Source of the DNA: an uncultured Opitutia bacterium
Lineage (GTDB): Bacteria; Verrucomicrobiota; Verrucomicrobiia; Opitutales; UBA953
NCBI GenBank assembly: GCA_937875975.1
Contig: CALEEU010000397.1
Location: 1-5,206, forward strand
Length of the DNA stretch: 5,206 nt
Direction: 5' to 3'
Part shown: piece after piece, positions 1-4,788 of the stretch
Layout of the letters: every line of letters begins with the position of its first letter
How positions within the stretch are numbered: position 1 is the stretch's first letter
The notes under the pieces: model-generated
Told to the model about the DNA's origin: nothing
Databases searched by the model: none
Seen by the model: the letters and a program-made list of their open reading frames with translations, nothing else
Position numbers and translations under genes: made by a program

Positions 1-39
1 CGACCGAGTCTCGACATCCTCCCTTCCCTTGCCCGAAAT

Positions 40-45
40 AGGTGA
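40..45 (+). promoter_or_regulatory. Shine-Dalgarno site of the aldo/keto reductase gene
   Basis: AGGTGA lies 6 nt before the ATG at 52, a good complement to the 3' end of 16S rRNA at near-ideal spacing. It fixes the start of the reductase. It is the only clear ribosome binding site in the window; the other three genes have none. The 39 bases before it show no convincing promoter. Confidence 0.75.
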
Positions 46-51
46 ACCGCC

Positions 52-1008
52 ATGAAGACTCGTAAACTCGGCAATTCTCCGCTCCACCTCACGCCGGTCG
101 GTCTGGGTACTTGGGCCATCGGCGGCGGAGATTGGAAATTTGGCTGGGGTGCGCAGGACGACGCCCTTTCCATCCGCACCATCCACGAGGCGATGGCCGT
201 TGGCATCAACTGGATCGACACCGCGGCGGTCTACGGCCTGGGCCGGTCGGAAGAAGTCGTCGGTCGCGCGCTGAAGGAGATGAAAGAGAAGCCGATCGTC
301 TCGACGAAGTGCGAACGCTGCTGGGAGCCGGACGGCACGATCGTACCGCGCCTCAAGCGCGCGAGCGTGAAGCAGGAATGCGAGGACAGCCTCCGCCGCC
401 TCCAGATCGACGTCATCGACATGTACCAGATTCACTGGCCGCAGCCGGACGAAGATATCGAAGAAGGCTGGTCGGCGGTCGCCGAGCTCGTGAAGGAAGG
501 TAAGGTCCGCTACGCCGGCGTCAGCAACTTCAGCGTCGCTCAGCTCGAGCGCATCCAGCCCATCCACCGCGTGACGTTCCTCCAGCCGCCGTACAGTATG
601 CTGAACCGCAGCATCGAGGCCGCGCTCCTACCCTACTGCGAAGCCAACGACATCGGCATCGTCTCGTACAGCCCGATGCAGAAGGGCCTGCTCAGCGGCA
701 AGGTCACCAAGGAATGGGCCGACGCGCTCCCGACCGACGACCACCGTCGCGCCGACCCGCAGTTCAACGAACCGCTGCTCTCCAAGAATATCGCGCTGGC
801 CAAAGGCCTCGCCGAGATCGCCCACCGCTACGGCCGCAACTCCGCCGAGCTCGCCATCGCCTGGGTGCTGCGCCAGCCGCGCGTGACCGCCGCGATCGTC
901 GGCGCCCGCAAGCCCGGCCAGATCAAGGAGACCGTCTCGGGCGGCAAGCTCCTCATCAAGCCGGACGATGTCGCCCGGATCGAGGAACTGCTCCGCCTGC
1001 GGGGCTGA
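52..1008 (+). CDS. Aldo/keto reductase, AKR11 (YhdN)-like
   Basis: This is a complete 318-residue cytosolic NAD(P)H-dependent oxidoreductase with the (beta/alpha)8 barrel of the aldo/keto reductase superfamily, which reduces aldehydes or ketones to alcohols. The usual catalytic tetrad is present: Asp56 and Tyr61 in IDTAAVYG, Lys86 in STKCER and His128 in YQIHWP. Cofactor-binding segments follow the family order: GVSNFS near residue 156, SYSPMQKGLLSGK near 205 and IVGARKPGQIKE near 280. From memory, GLGTWAIGG near the N-terminus, the LQPPY motif, a DDHRRADPQF segment and GARKPGQ closely match Bacillus subtilis YhdN. Length is normal for the family. There is no signal peptide. The start is supported by AGGTGA 6 nt upstream. 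Its substrate cannot be told from sequence. The next gene begins 72 bp downstream on the same strand, so co-transcription is possible but not shown. A long minus-strand open frame overlapping its 3' half is a GC-rich shadow. Confidence 0.95.
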   Translation: MKTRKLGNSPLHLTPVGLGTWAIGGGDWKFGWGAQDDALSIRTIHEAMAVGINWIDTAAVYGLGRSEEVVGRALKEMKEKPIVSTKCERCWEPDGTIVPRLKRASVKQECEDSLRRLQIDVIDMYQIHWPQPDEDIEEGWSAVAELVKEGKVRYAGVSNFSVAQLERIQPIHRVTFLQPPYSMLNRSIEAALLPYCEANDIGIVSYSPMQKGLLSGKVTKEWADALPTDDHRRADPQFNEPLLSKNIALAKGLAEIAHRYGRNSAELAIAWVLRQPRVTAAIVGARKPGQIKETVSGGKLLIKPDDVARIEELLRLRG

Positions 1009-1080
1009 TTTGGGGAACAGGGCGGGGCTTAACCCGTCCTTAAGGTCGCTTCGGGTATCATGGTATCCTAACCCAAAGTT
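1009..1080 (+). other. Short intergenic spacer with tandem octamer
   Basis: This 72-bp gap separates the reductase from the YHYH gene. It contains two adjacent octamers, GGTATCAT (1054-1061) and GGTATCCT (1062-1069), ending 11 bp before the ATG. It also has a weak A/T-rich hairpin, CTTAA/TTAAG at 1028-1032 and 1040-1044. TTAAGG (1040-1045) with TATCCT (1064-1069) at 18 bp spacing is a very poor match to a sigma-70 promoter. The octamers might be an operator or chance. No intrinsic terminator with a T-run follows the reductase, and no Shine-Dalgarno sequence precedes the next ATG. Confidence 0.35.
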
Positions 1081-2919
1081 ATGCGCCCCCGGTCCACCGT
1101 CCTCCTGCTCGCCACGCTCGGCTTCCACGCCGCCGCGCACGCGCACATCCCTCCGGTCGCCGACCAGTACCGCACGCCTTTCGAAGCCTCCGCGATCGTC
1201 CTGCCTTCGGTCAAATACGTGATGACCAGCACGTACCTCGCCGCCGCCCCGGGTAGCGCGCCGCTGATCGCCGCGCCGTTCCAGACGTTCACCAAGAACG
1301 TCAACGTCCGCTGGGATGACACCACCCTTTACGTCGAGGCCAAGGGCCTGCCTGACCACCCGATGATGATCGGCATCAAGTCCTGGCAGCAACAGGTGCC
1401 CATCCCGCAGACCTATGCGGGCGCCACCGCCTGGCGCATCCCGCTCAAGCCCGTGCCCGCGAAGGAACCGATGTCCGCCAAGACGCACTTCATGCGTGGC
1501 GCCATCGCGCTTGCCGCCAACGGCGTGCCGATCTTCAACGCGCTCAATAACCGCGGCGACGACGCCAAGGCCTTCGGCGAGCTCGACGACTTCGGCGGCC
1601 ACTGCGGCAAAGCCGACGACTACCACTATCACGATGCGCCGGTCTTCCTGGAGAAGGAACTCGGCAAGGGTCAGCCCATCGCGGTCGCCCTCGATGGCTA
1701 CGCGATCTACGGCTATAACGAGCCCGACGGCTCCGCAGTCGGTAAACTCGACGCGTTCGGCGGCCACGAGACCAAGGCACTCGGCTACCACTACCACGCC
1801 CAGAAGAAGTATCCGTACATCAACGGCGGCTTCCACGGCGAGGTGAAGGAAGTCGACGGCCAGGTCGATCCGCAGCCTTCGGCCAGCCACGTGCGCCGGA
1901 CCAGCTCCAGCTACACGCAGAGCCCGCTCCGCGGTGCGCTGATCAAAGGCTTCACCGTCGATGGCAACCAATACGCCCTTAACTACACCCTCAACGGCAA
2001 GCCTCTCAGCGTGAAGTACACGCTCAACTCCGATAAGACCTGGACCTTCCTCTACTCCAACCCCGATGGCTCCACGGCGACCGAGACCTACACGCCGGGC
2101 GAACGCGGGGCGGGCGGCGGCAAAGGCAAGGGCGGCGAAAAGGGCAAAGGCAAAGGCGAGAAAGGTAAACGCCCTCCGCCTGGTGACGGCGGCGCCATCG
2201 TGCCGACGGACCTAGAAGTCACCCGCGATGCCGCGAACGAATCTGGCCCGCCCCCCAACGAAGGTAAGGGTAAAAAAGGCAAAGGCGGCAAGAAGGGCGA
2301 CAAGCCCGGCATGGTGAAGCCCTCGATGGAGGACACCCTCAAGCTCAACGTCTACGCCGACAACTGGTTCGTCCTCTACATCAACGGCAAGCTCCGCGTC
2401 GTCGACCCCATCGACTACATGCCGCACAACGTCGTGTCCGTCGACATCCTCCCGGAATACCCGATGACGATTGCCATCATGGGCCGCGACAACGCCGACC
2501 CGAAGACCGGCCTCGAATACGGTGACCGCATCGGCGATGCTGGCCTGATCCTAAAGTTCGCCGACGGTACCGTCACCAACGCGAAGTGGAAAGCGAAGAG
2601 CTGCTTCAAGGGCCCGCTCAACGGCGACGTGAAGAATCCTAAGGTCGAACACACGCCTGTCCCCGCCAACTGGTTCGCCGTCGACTTCGACGACAGCCAG
2701 TGGGCCCATGCGACCGAGTACACCGAGGAACGCGTGAACCCCAAGGAGTCCTTTACCAAGGCCAAGGAGAGTTTCGCGGGCGCGAAGTTCATCTGGTCCG
2801 ACAACCTCGACCTCGATAACACCGTCCTCTTCCGTACGCGCGTCGAAGCACCGGCCGGTTATAAGCAGCGCTGGACGACCAAGGCCGAGTTTGATTTGGC
2901 GAAGCCATTGGGGCAGTGA
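1081..2919 (+). CDS. Secreted YHYH-domain protein with Lys/Gly-rich linkers
   Basis: This is a 612-residue exported protein of unknown biochemical function. Residues 1 to about 20 form a signal peptide: MRPR, a hydrophobic core, then an AHA-type cleavage site. Residues about 45-280 carry a YHYH domain (Pfam YHYH family). Visible landmarks are FNALNNRGDDA, FGGHCGK (171-177) leading into YHYH at 181-184, ALDGYAIYG (203-211), FGGHE (226-230) and a second YHYH at 236-239. The paired His/Tyr motifs suggest metal binding, which is an inference. Two Lys/Gly-rich low-complexity linkers follow at about 345-364 and 394-410, with a PPPG segment between them. Residues about 413-612 look like a beta-sandwich of the galactose-binding or carbohydrate-binding type: DNWFVLYINGK, then FDDSQWAHATEY, then FIWSDN and NTVLFRTRV. 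This resembles non-catalytic modules of rhamnosidase-like enzymes. The start gives a clean signal peptide, although no Shine-Dalgarno sequence is visible. A repeat cassette begins 6 bp after the stop. Confidence 0.9.
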   Translation: MRPRSTVLLLATLGFHAAAHAHIPPVADQYRTPFEASAIVLPSVKYVMTSTYLAAAPGSAPLIAAPFQTFTKNVNVRWDDTTLYVEAKGLPDHPMMIGIKSWQQQVPIPQTYAGATAWRIPLKPVPAKEPMSAKTHFMRGAIALAANGVPIFNALNNRGDDAKAFGELDDFGGHCGKADDYHYHDAPVFLEKELGKGQPIAVALDGYAIYGYNEPDGSAVGKLDAFGGHETKALGYHYHAQKKYPYINGGFHGEVKEVDGQVDPQPSASHVRRTSSSYTQSPLRGALIKGFTVDGNQYALNYTLNGKPLSVKYTLNSDKTWTFLYSNPDGSTATETYTPGERGAGGGKGKGGEKGKGKGEKGKRPPPGDGGAIVPTDLEVTRDAANESGPPPNEGKGKKGKGGKKGDKPGMVKPSMEDTLKLNVYADNWFVLYINGKLRVVDPIDYMPHNVVSVDILPEYPMTIAIMGRDNADPKTGLEYGDRIGDAGLILKFADGTVTNAKWKAKSCFKGPLNGDVKNPKVEHTPVPANWFAVDFDDSQWAHATEYTEERVNPKESFTKAKESFAGAKFIWSDNLDLDNTVLFRTRVEAPAGYKQRWTTKAEFDLAKPLGQ

Positions 2920-2925
2920 TGAAAT

Positions 2926-3085
2926 AGGTCTCAGCGGTTGGCGGATAGCGGTTGGCGGTTGGACCGATAACAGAACCCAGGGGGAGACCGGAAACCGGAA
3001 AGTTTGCTGCGGACATAAGAGACCCCAGCCAATCACCCGGTCTCCGGTGTCCCTTTTTATTTCCAACCGCTAACCGCTAAGACCT
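2926..3085. repeat. Nested palindromic repeat, copy A (part 1 of cassette)
   Basis: This 160-bp element starts 6 bp after the YHYH stop codon. Its outer arms are built of heptamers: four RGCGGWT units at 2933-2960, and two units in reverse complement at 3065-3078. AGGTCT and AGACCT mark the two ends. The inner stem pairs 2982-2998 (GGGAGACCGGAAACCGG) with 3037-3053, with two mismatches. The 38-nt centre (2999-3036) holds a further small stem, GCTG-C-GG against CC-C-CAGC. The 3' inner arm runs into CCCTTTTTATTT (3051-3062), so the transcript could end here like an intrinsic terminator, although the loop is long. A second copy sits at 4324-4491. No target-site duplication is visible. Confidence 0.85.
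2982..3062 (+). terminator. Possible terminator formed by the inner stem of copy A
   Basis: A 17-bp GC-rich stem (2982-2998 with 3037-3053) is followed at once by TTTTTATTT on the plus strand, 60-140 bp after the YHYH stop codon. The 38-nt loop is longer than in classical terminators, but it contains its own small stem. The second copy has a weaker T-rich tail (TTTGAATTTTT, 4451-4461). The terminator role is inferred from position and shape only. Confidence 0.4.
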
Positions 3086-3092
3086 GTCTTGG

Positions 3093-3206
3093 GTAGGGGC
3101 GCGACTGCGTCGCGTCCGTTCGCCACGATAAGTGCGTAGAGCCGGGCAGACTCCCCGACCAGCCCACATCTGTCCTCCCACGGACGCCACGCAGTGGCGC
3201 CCCTAC
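3093..3206. repeat. REPIN-like inverted pair of GTAG hairpins, copy A
   Basis: This 114-bp element has GTAG at its left end and CTAC at its right. Inside the left arm, CGCGAC-TGC-GTCGCG (3100-3114) is a perfect 6-bp hairpin. The right arm has CGCCAC-GCA-GTGGCG (3185-3199), also perfect. Read inward, the two arms differ at only two positions over about 28 bp, and those two changes are a matched pair within the hairpin stem. The first 30 bp and last 30 bp are identical to the copy at 4499-4612. The 54-bp centre has diverged except for GAGCCGGG at the same offset (3139-3146). A GTAG head followed by a short palindrome, in inverted pairs, is the known layout of REP sequences moved by RAYT transposases. 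No RAYT gene is in view. Confidence 0.8.
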
Positions 3207-3233
3207 CCGATGCGATCGAACGCCTTTTGCCTC

Positions 3234-3293
3234 GAGGTAGGGCTGACCAACCTTGGTCAGCCGCGGTTGAGCGAGGGCGCTCAACCCTACCTC
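3234..3293. repeat. Second type of GTAG hairpin pair
   Basis: The ends are a 9-bp inverted repeat, GAGGTAGGG (3234-3242) and CCCTACCTC (3285-3293). Inside lie two hairpins of unrelated sequence. The left is GGCTGACCAA-CC-TTGGTCAGCC (3241-3262), a perfect 10-bp stem. The right is GGTTGAGCG-AGGG-CGCTCAACC (3265-3286), a perfect 9-bp stem. Each hairpin abuts an outward GTAG (3237-3240 and the complement of 3287-3290). The whole could fold as a three-way junction. The layout matches an inverted REP pair, but the stems differ from each other and from the elements at 3093 and 4499. Confidence 0.75.
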
Positions 3294-3298
3294 ACTTC

Positions 3299-3336
3299 GG
3301 GTGGCGGGTGGCAGCCCCAGGTGGCGGGTGGCGGGT
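3299..3336 (+). repeat. Heptamer array, GGGTGGC type
   Basis: GGGTGGC occurs at 3299-3305, 3306-3312 and 3326-3332, with AGGTGGC at 3319-3325 and a partial GGGT at 3333-3336. A 6-bp AGCCCC interrupts the run at 3313-3318. The period is 7 bp, as in three other arrays in the window with unrelated units. Confidence 0.75.
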
Positions 3337-3360
3337 CTTCCGCCCTGCCTCATCGACTCA

Positions 3361-3381
3361 GTCATCTGTCATCCGTCATCG
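3361..3381 (+). repeat. Heptamer array, GTCATCN type
   Basis: Three adjacent heptamers, GTCATCT, GTCATCC and GTCATCG, lie in the gap before the SGNH gene. They differ only in the last base. The stretch on either side (CATCGACTCA before, GATTCAGCGATCTATTCAG after) looks like decayed units of similar composition. Confidence 0.7.
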
Positions 3382-3470
3382 ATTCAGCGATCTATTCAGC
3401 CCTCAACGCAGTCCTCCCTTCAGCAGCAGACTATGTCGTGACGCGGTCCCGACCCTACCAAGGCAAACTA

Positions 3471-3491
3471 GGGCAGCACGCGGTGCTGCCC
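3471..3491. repeat. Perfect 9-bp hairpin preceded by CTAG
   Basis: GGGCAGCAC-GCG-GTGCTGCCC is a perfect stem with a 3-nt loop. CTAG (3468-3471) abuts it, one base different from the GTAG that heads the other hairpins nearby. Thirteen bases to its left, a CCCTAC (3453-3458) ends a GC-rich tract, GTCGTGACGCGGTCCCGAC, which has only a 4-bp closing stem (GTCG/CGAC). This may be a degraded pair of REP-like units in the opposite arrangement. There is no T-run on either side, so it is unlikely to be a terminator. Confidence 0.6.
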
Positions 3492-3515
3492 CCACCCCAA
3501 GGCATGCACTCCCCC

Positions 3516-3543
3516 GATACTCGATACTCCATACTCGATACTC
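3516..3543 (+). repeat. Heptamer array, GATACTC x4
   Basis: Four contiguous heptamers, GATACTC, GATACTC, CATACTC and GATACTC, run 57 bp before the SGNH hydrolase start. Only one base deviates across 28 bp. This is the cleanest of the 7-bp arrays. Confidence 0.9.
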
Positions 3544-3556
3544 TCGGAGTCCTTGC

Positions 3557-3569
3557 CATCGACTCAGTC
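3557..3569 (+). repeat. 13-bp direct repeat (partner at 3351-3363)
   Basis: CATCGACTCAGTC occurs here and again at 3351-3363, 206 bp upstream, each followed by NTC. The intervening segment contains the GTCATCN array, the CTAG hairpin and the GATACTC array. It could be a remnant of a local duplication or flanks left by an insertion. Confidence 0.55.
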
Positions 3570-3599
3570 CTCCACTTGGGTTCTGTTATTCCCACCCCC

Positions 3600-4310
3600 A
3601 TGAAGACCCTGCCCCTCCTGCTTGTCCTCGCCTCACTCTCCCTTTTCGCCGCCGATGCCCCCAAGGCCGCTCCGACCGAGAAGGTCGCCGTGAAGGCGAA
3701 GGCCAAAGCCAAGGCGCCGAATCCGGCCATGGCTCCGATCGTAGACGTCGCCGGCTTGCCGCGCGTGCTGCTCATCGGTGACTCGATCTCGATCGGCTAT
3801 ACCCTGCCCGTCCGTCAGGAACTCGCCGGCAAGGCCAACGTGCACCGCATCCCGACCAACGGTGGCCCGACCAAGAACGGCACCGCCAATCTCGCCAAGT
3901 GGCTCGGCGAAGGCAAATGGGACGTGATCCATTTCAACTTCGGCCTGCATGATCTCCGCCACATGGAAGACGGCAAACGCCAGGTGGAGCCGGCCGACTA
4001 CGAGAAGAACCTTCGCTCGCTGGTGGCTGACCTGAAGAAGACCGGTGCGAAACTCATCTTCGGCACCACGACGCCCGTACCCGAAGGCAAGCTCACGCCC
4101 CAGCGCACCTTTGGCGACGTCGCCACCTACAACGACATCGCGCTCAAGGTCATGAAGGAAAACGGTGTCGCGATCGACGACCTCAATGCCGCGATCGCGC
4201 CGGATATCGCCAAGCTGCAGAACAAGGCCGACGTGCATTTTAACGCTGAAGGCTCGTCCGTCCTCGGCAAAGCCGTCGTGAAGTCGATCAACGCCGCGAT
4301 CGGGAAGTAA
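3600..4310 (+). CDS. Secreted SGNH/GDSL-type hydrolase
   Basis: This is a 236-residue exported hydrolase of the SGNH fold, most likely an esterase or O-acetylesterase acting outside the cytoplasm; its substrate is not shown. Residues 1-18 are a signal peptide (MKTLPLLLVLASLSLFAA). A Lys/Ala/Pro-rich linker (about 22-46, with alternating KAKAKAKA) leads to the catalytic domain. Block I is LLIGDSIS with nucleophile Ser62. Block II is Gly88/89 in TNGGPTKNG. Block III reads HFNFGLHDLR (111-120), so His117 replaces the classical Asn of GxND. Block V is Asp211-Val-His213 in ADVHFNAEGS. I recall the GLHD variant as common in planctomycete and verrucomicrobial homologues, so I expect it to be active. 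The ATG at 3600 was chosen because it gives a clean signal peptide; longer in-frame starts read through repeats. No Shine-Dalgarno sequence is visible. The second repeat cassette begins 13 bp after the stop. Confidence 0.92.
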   Translation: MKTLPLLLVLASLSLFAADAPKAAPTEKVAVKAKAKAKAPNPAMAPIVDVAGLPRVLLIGDSISIGYTLPVRQELAGKANVHRIPTNGGPTKNGTANLAKWLGEGKWDVIHFNFGLHDLRHMEDGKRQVEPADYEKNLRSLVADLKKTGAKLIFGTTTPVPEGKLTPQRTFGDVATYNDIALKVMKENGVAIDDLNAAIAPDIAKLQNKADVHFNAEGSSVLGKAVVKSINAAIGK

Positions 4311-4323
4311 GGGCCGAAGGCAA

Positions 4324-4491
4324 AGGTCTCCGCGGTTAGCGGATAGCGGTTGGCGGATAGGAAATGCCAACGAGCAAAGGGAGACCGGAAACCGGAAAGA
4401 TTGCTGCGGGCATGAGACACCCCAGCTCATCATCCGGTCTCCGGTTTCCCTTTGAATTTTTCTAACCGCTAACCGCCATCCGCTCATACCT
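4324..4491. repeat. Nested palindromic repeat, copy B (part 1 of cassette)
   Basis: This 168-bp element is the second copy of the repeat at 2926-3085, in the same orientation, starting 13 bp after the SGNH stop. Its left arm has four heptamers (4331-4358: CGCGGTT, AGCGGAT, AGCGGTT, GGCGGAT). Its right arm has three in reverse complement (4464-4484). The inner stem pairs 4379-4395 with 4434-4450. Both the position of the stem and the 38-nt loop length are kept, and the loop matches copy A at 31 of 38 bases. The heptamer number of the right arm differs between copies (three against two), so the arms vary while the core does not. Confidence 0.85.
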
Positions 4492-4498
4492 GTCTTAG

Positions 4499-4612
4499 GT
4501 AGGGGCGCGACTGCGTCGCGTCCGTTCGAGACCGCACGCACCTTGAGCCGGGTAAGTTGACGGACCTTTCGATATCCGTCCGCCCACGGACGCCACGCAG
4601 TGGCGCCCCTAC
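4499..4612. repeat. REPIN-like inverted pair of GTAG hairpins, copy B
   Basis: This is the same length (114 bp) and has the same end sequences as 3093-3206. The left 30 bp and right 30 bp are identical between copies; the 54-bp centre is diverged apart from GAGCCGGG (4545-4552) at the same offset. The centre has its own potential stem, GACGGA (4559-4564) with TCCGTC (4575-4580). The junction with part 1 (ACCTGTCTT, then G or A, then GGTAGGGG) is also kept, so the two parts moved or duplicated as one unit. Confidence 0.8.
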
Positions 4613-4633
4613 CCCAACCCCTGCCCCTACCCC
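4606..4633 (-). other. G-quadruplex motif, five GGGG tracts on the minus strand
   Basis: The plus strand has five CCCC tracts separated by the dinucleotides TA, AA, TG and TA, an exact 6-bp period over 28 bp. On the minus strand this gives five GGGG runs with 2-nt loops, an excellent intramolecular G-quadruplex pattern. The first tracts belong to the right end of REPIN copy B; copy A stops after the first CCCCTACCC. The G-rich strand is the template strand for the gene that begins 155 bp downstream. Confidence 0.8.
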
Positions 4634-4634
4634 T

Positions 4635-4678
4635 GGCGGCCGCATTTGACCGCATTTGAAGGTCAAAGGCCGGCCGCC
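4635..4678. other. Strong 15-bp interrupted hairpin
   Basis: GGCGGCCG (4635-4642) pairs with CGGCCGCC (4671-4678), and TTTGACC (4645-4651) pairs with GGTCAAA (4661-4667), around a small internal bulge and a 9-nt loop. A 10-bp direct repeat of CGCATTTGA (4641-4649 and 4651-4659) overlaps it. It starts 2 bp after the G-quadruplex motif. No T-run follows, so it is not a standard intrinsic terminator. It could be an RNA structure or a protein-binding palindrome. Confidence 0.65.
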
Positions 4679-4788
4679 CGAGGAACATTCCCCTTGGCAG
4701 GTTGTTGAAAGAGCGACAGGTTTTCCCTTCCCCTGTCTGACCATGCCTCCCCGCATGGCCCTCCTCATTTTACCAAAACCAAAACCCT
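4679..4788 (+). other. Leader region of the second SGNH-type gene
   Basis: This is the 110-bp stretch before the ATG at 4789. It holds a small hairpin, CCATGC-ctcccc-GCATGG (4741-4758), and an A-rich run, ACCAAAACCAAAACCC, just before the start. No Shine-Dalgarno sequence is present. TTGGCA (4694-4699) could be a -35 element, but no matching -10 is seen at 16-18 bp. Where transcription of the gene begins is not clear. Confidence 0.4.

Larger units (their letters stand above)
3294..3599. other. Repeat-filled gap before the SGNH gene
   Basis: No gene is supported here. An open frame runs through 3132-3599 in phase with the SGNH hydrolase, but it would translate the REP-like hairpins and the heptamer arrays, so it is stop-free chance sequence. 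The last 50 bp before the ATG at 3600 contain TGTTAT (3584-3589) with no -35 element at suitable spacing. There is no purine-rich ribosome binding site; the ATG is preceded by a C-rich stretch. Confidence 0.6.

Noticed and set aside
1028..1044. Intrinsic terminator after the reductase
   Set aside because: The stem is only 5 bp, mostly A/T, and no T-run follows.
628..1971. 447-codon open frame on the minus strand
   Set aside because: It overlaps two well-supported plus-strand genes, crosses the gap between them, and its translation is low-complexity (V, G, A, R, D rich) with no recognisable motif. It is a codon-bias shadow in GC-rich DNA.
2551..3066. Minus-strand open frame spanning the end of the YHYH gene and the first repeat
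   Set aside because: It is antisense to a clear coding region and encodes palindromic repeat DNA at its start, with no motif.
2926..3206. Classical MITE or insertion sequence with target-site duplication
   Set aside because: Neither copy of the cassette has a matching direct repeat at its outer flanks, and no transposase reading frame is inside. The REP/REPIN reading fits better for part 2; part 1 stays unclassified.
3299..3543. CRISPR array
   Set aside because: The repeats are 7 bp, directly abutting and of several unrelated sequences. There are no 25-40 bp repeats with unique spacers.
3132..3599. N-terminal extension of the SGNH hydrolase by 156 codons
   Set aside because: The extension would translate REP-like hairpins and heptamer arrays, and would bury the signal peptide that begins at 3600.
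4606..4633. True telomere or chromosome end
   Set aside because: The array is 28 bp, internal, flanked by ordinary intergenic sequence and followed by a gene.
3633..4688. 351-codon open frame on the minus strand
   Set aside because: It lies antisense to the SGNH hydrolase and reads through the repeat cassette. Its translation has no domain signature.
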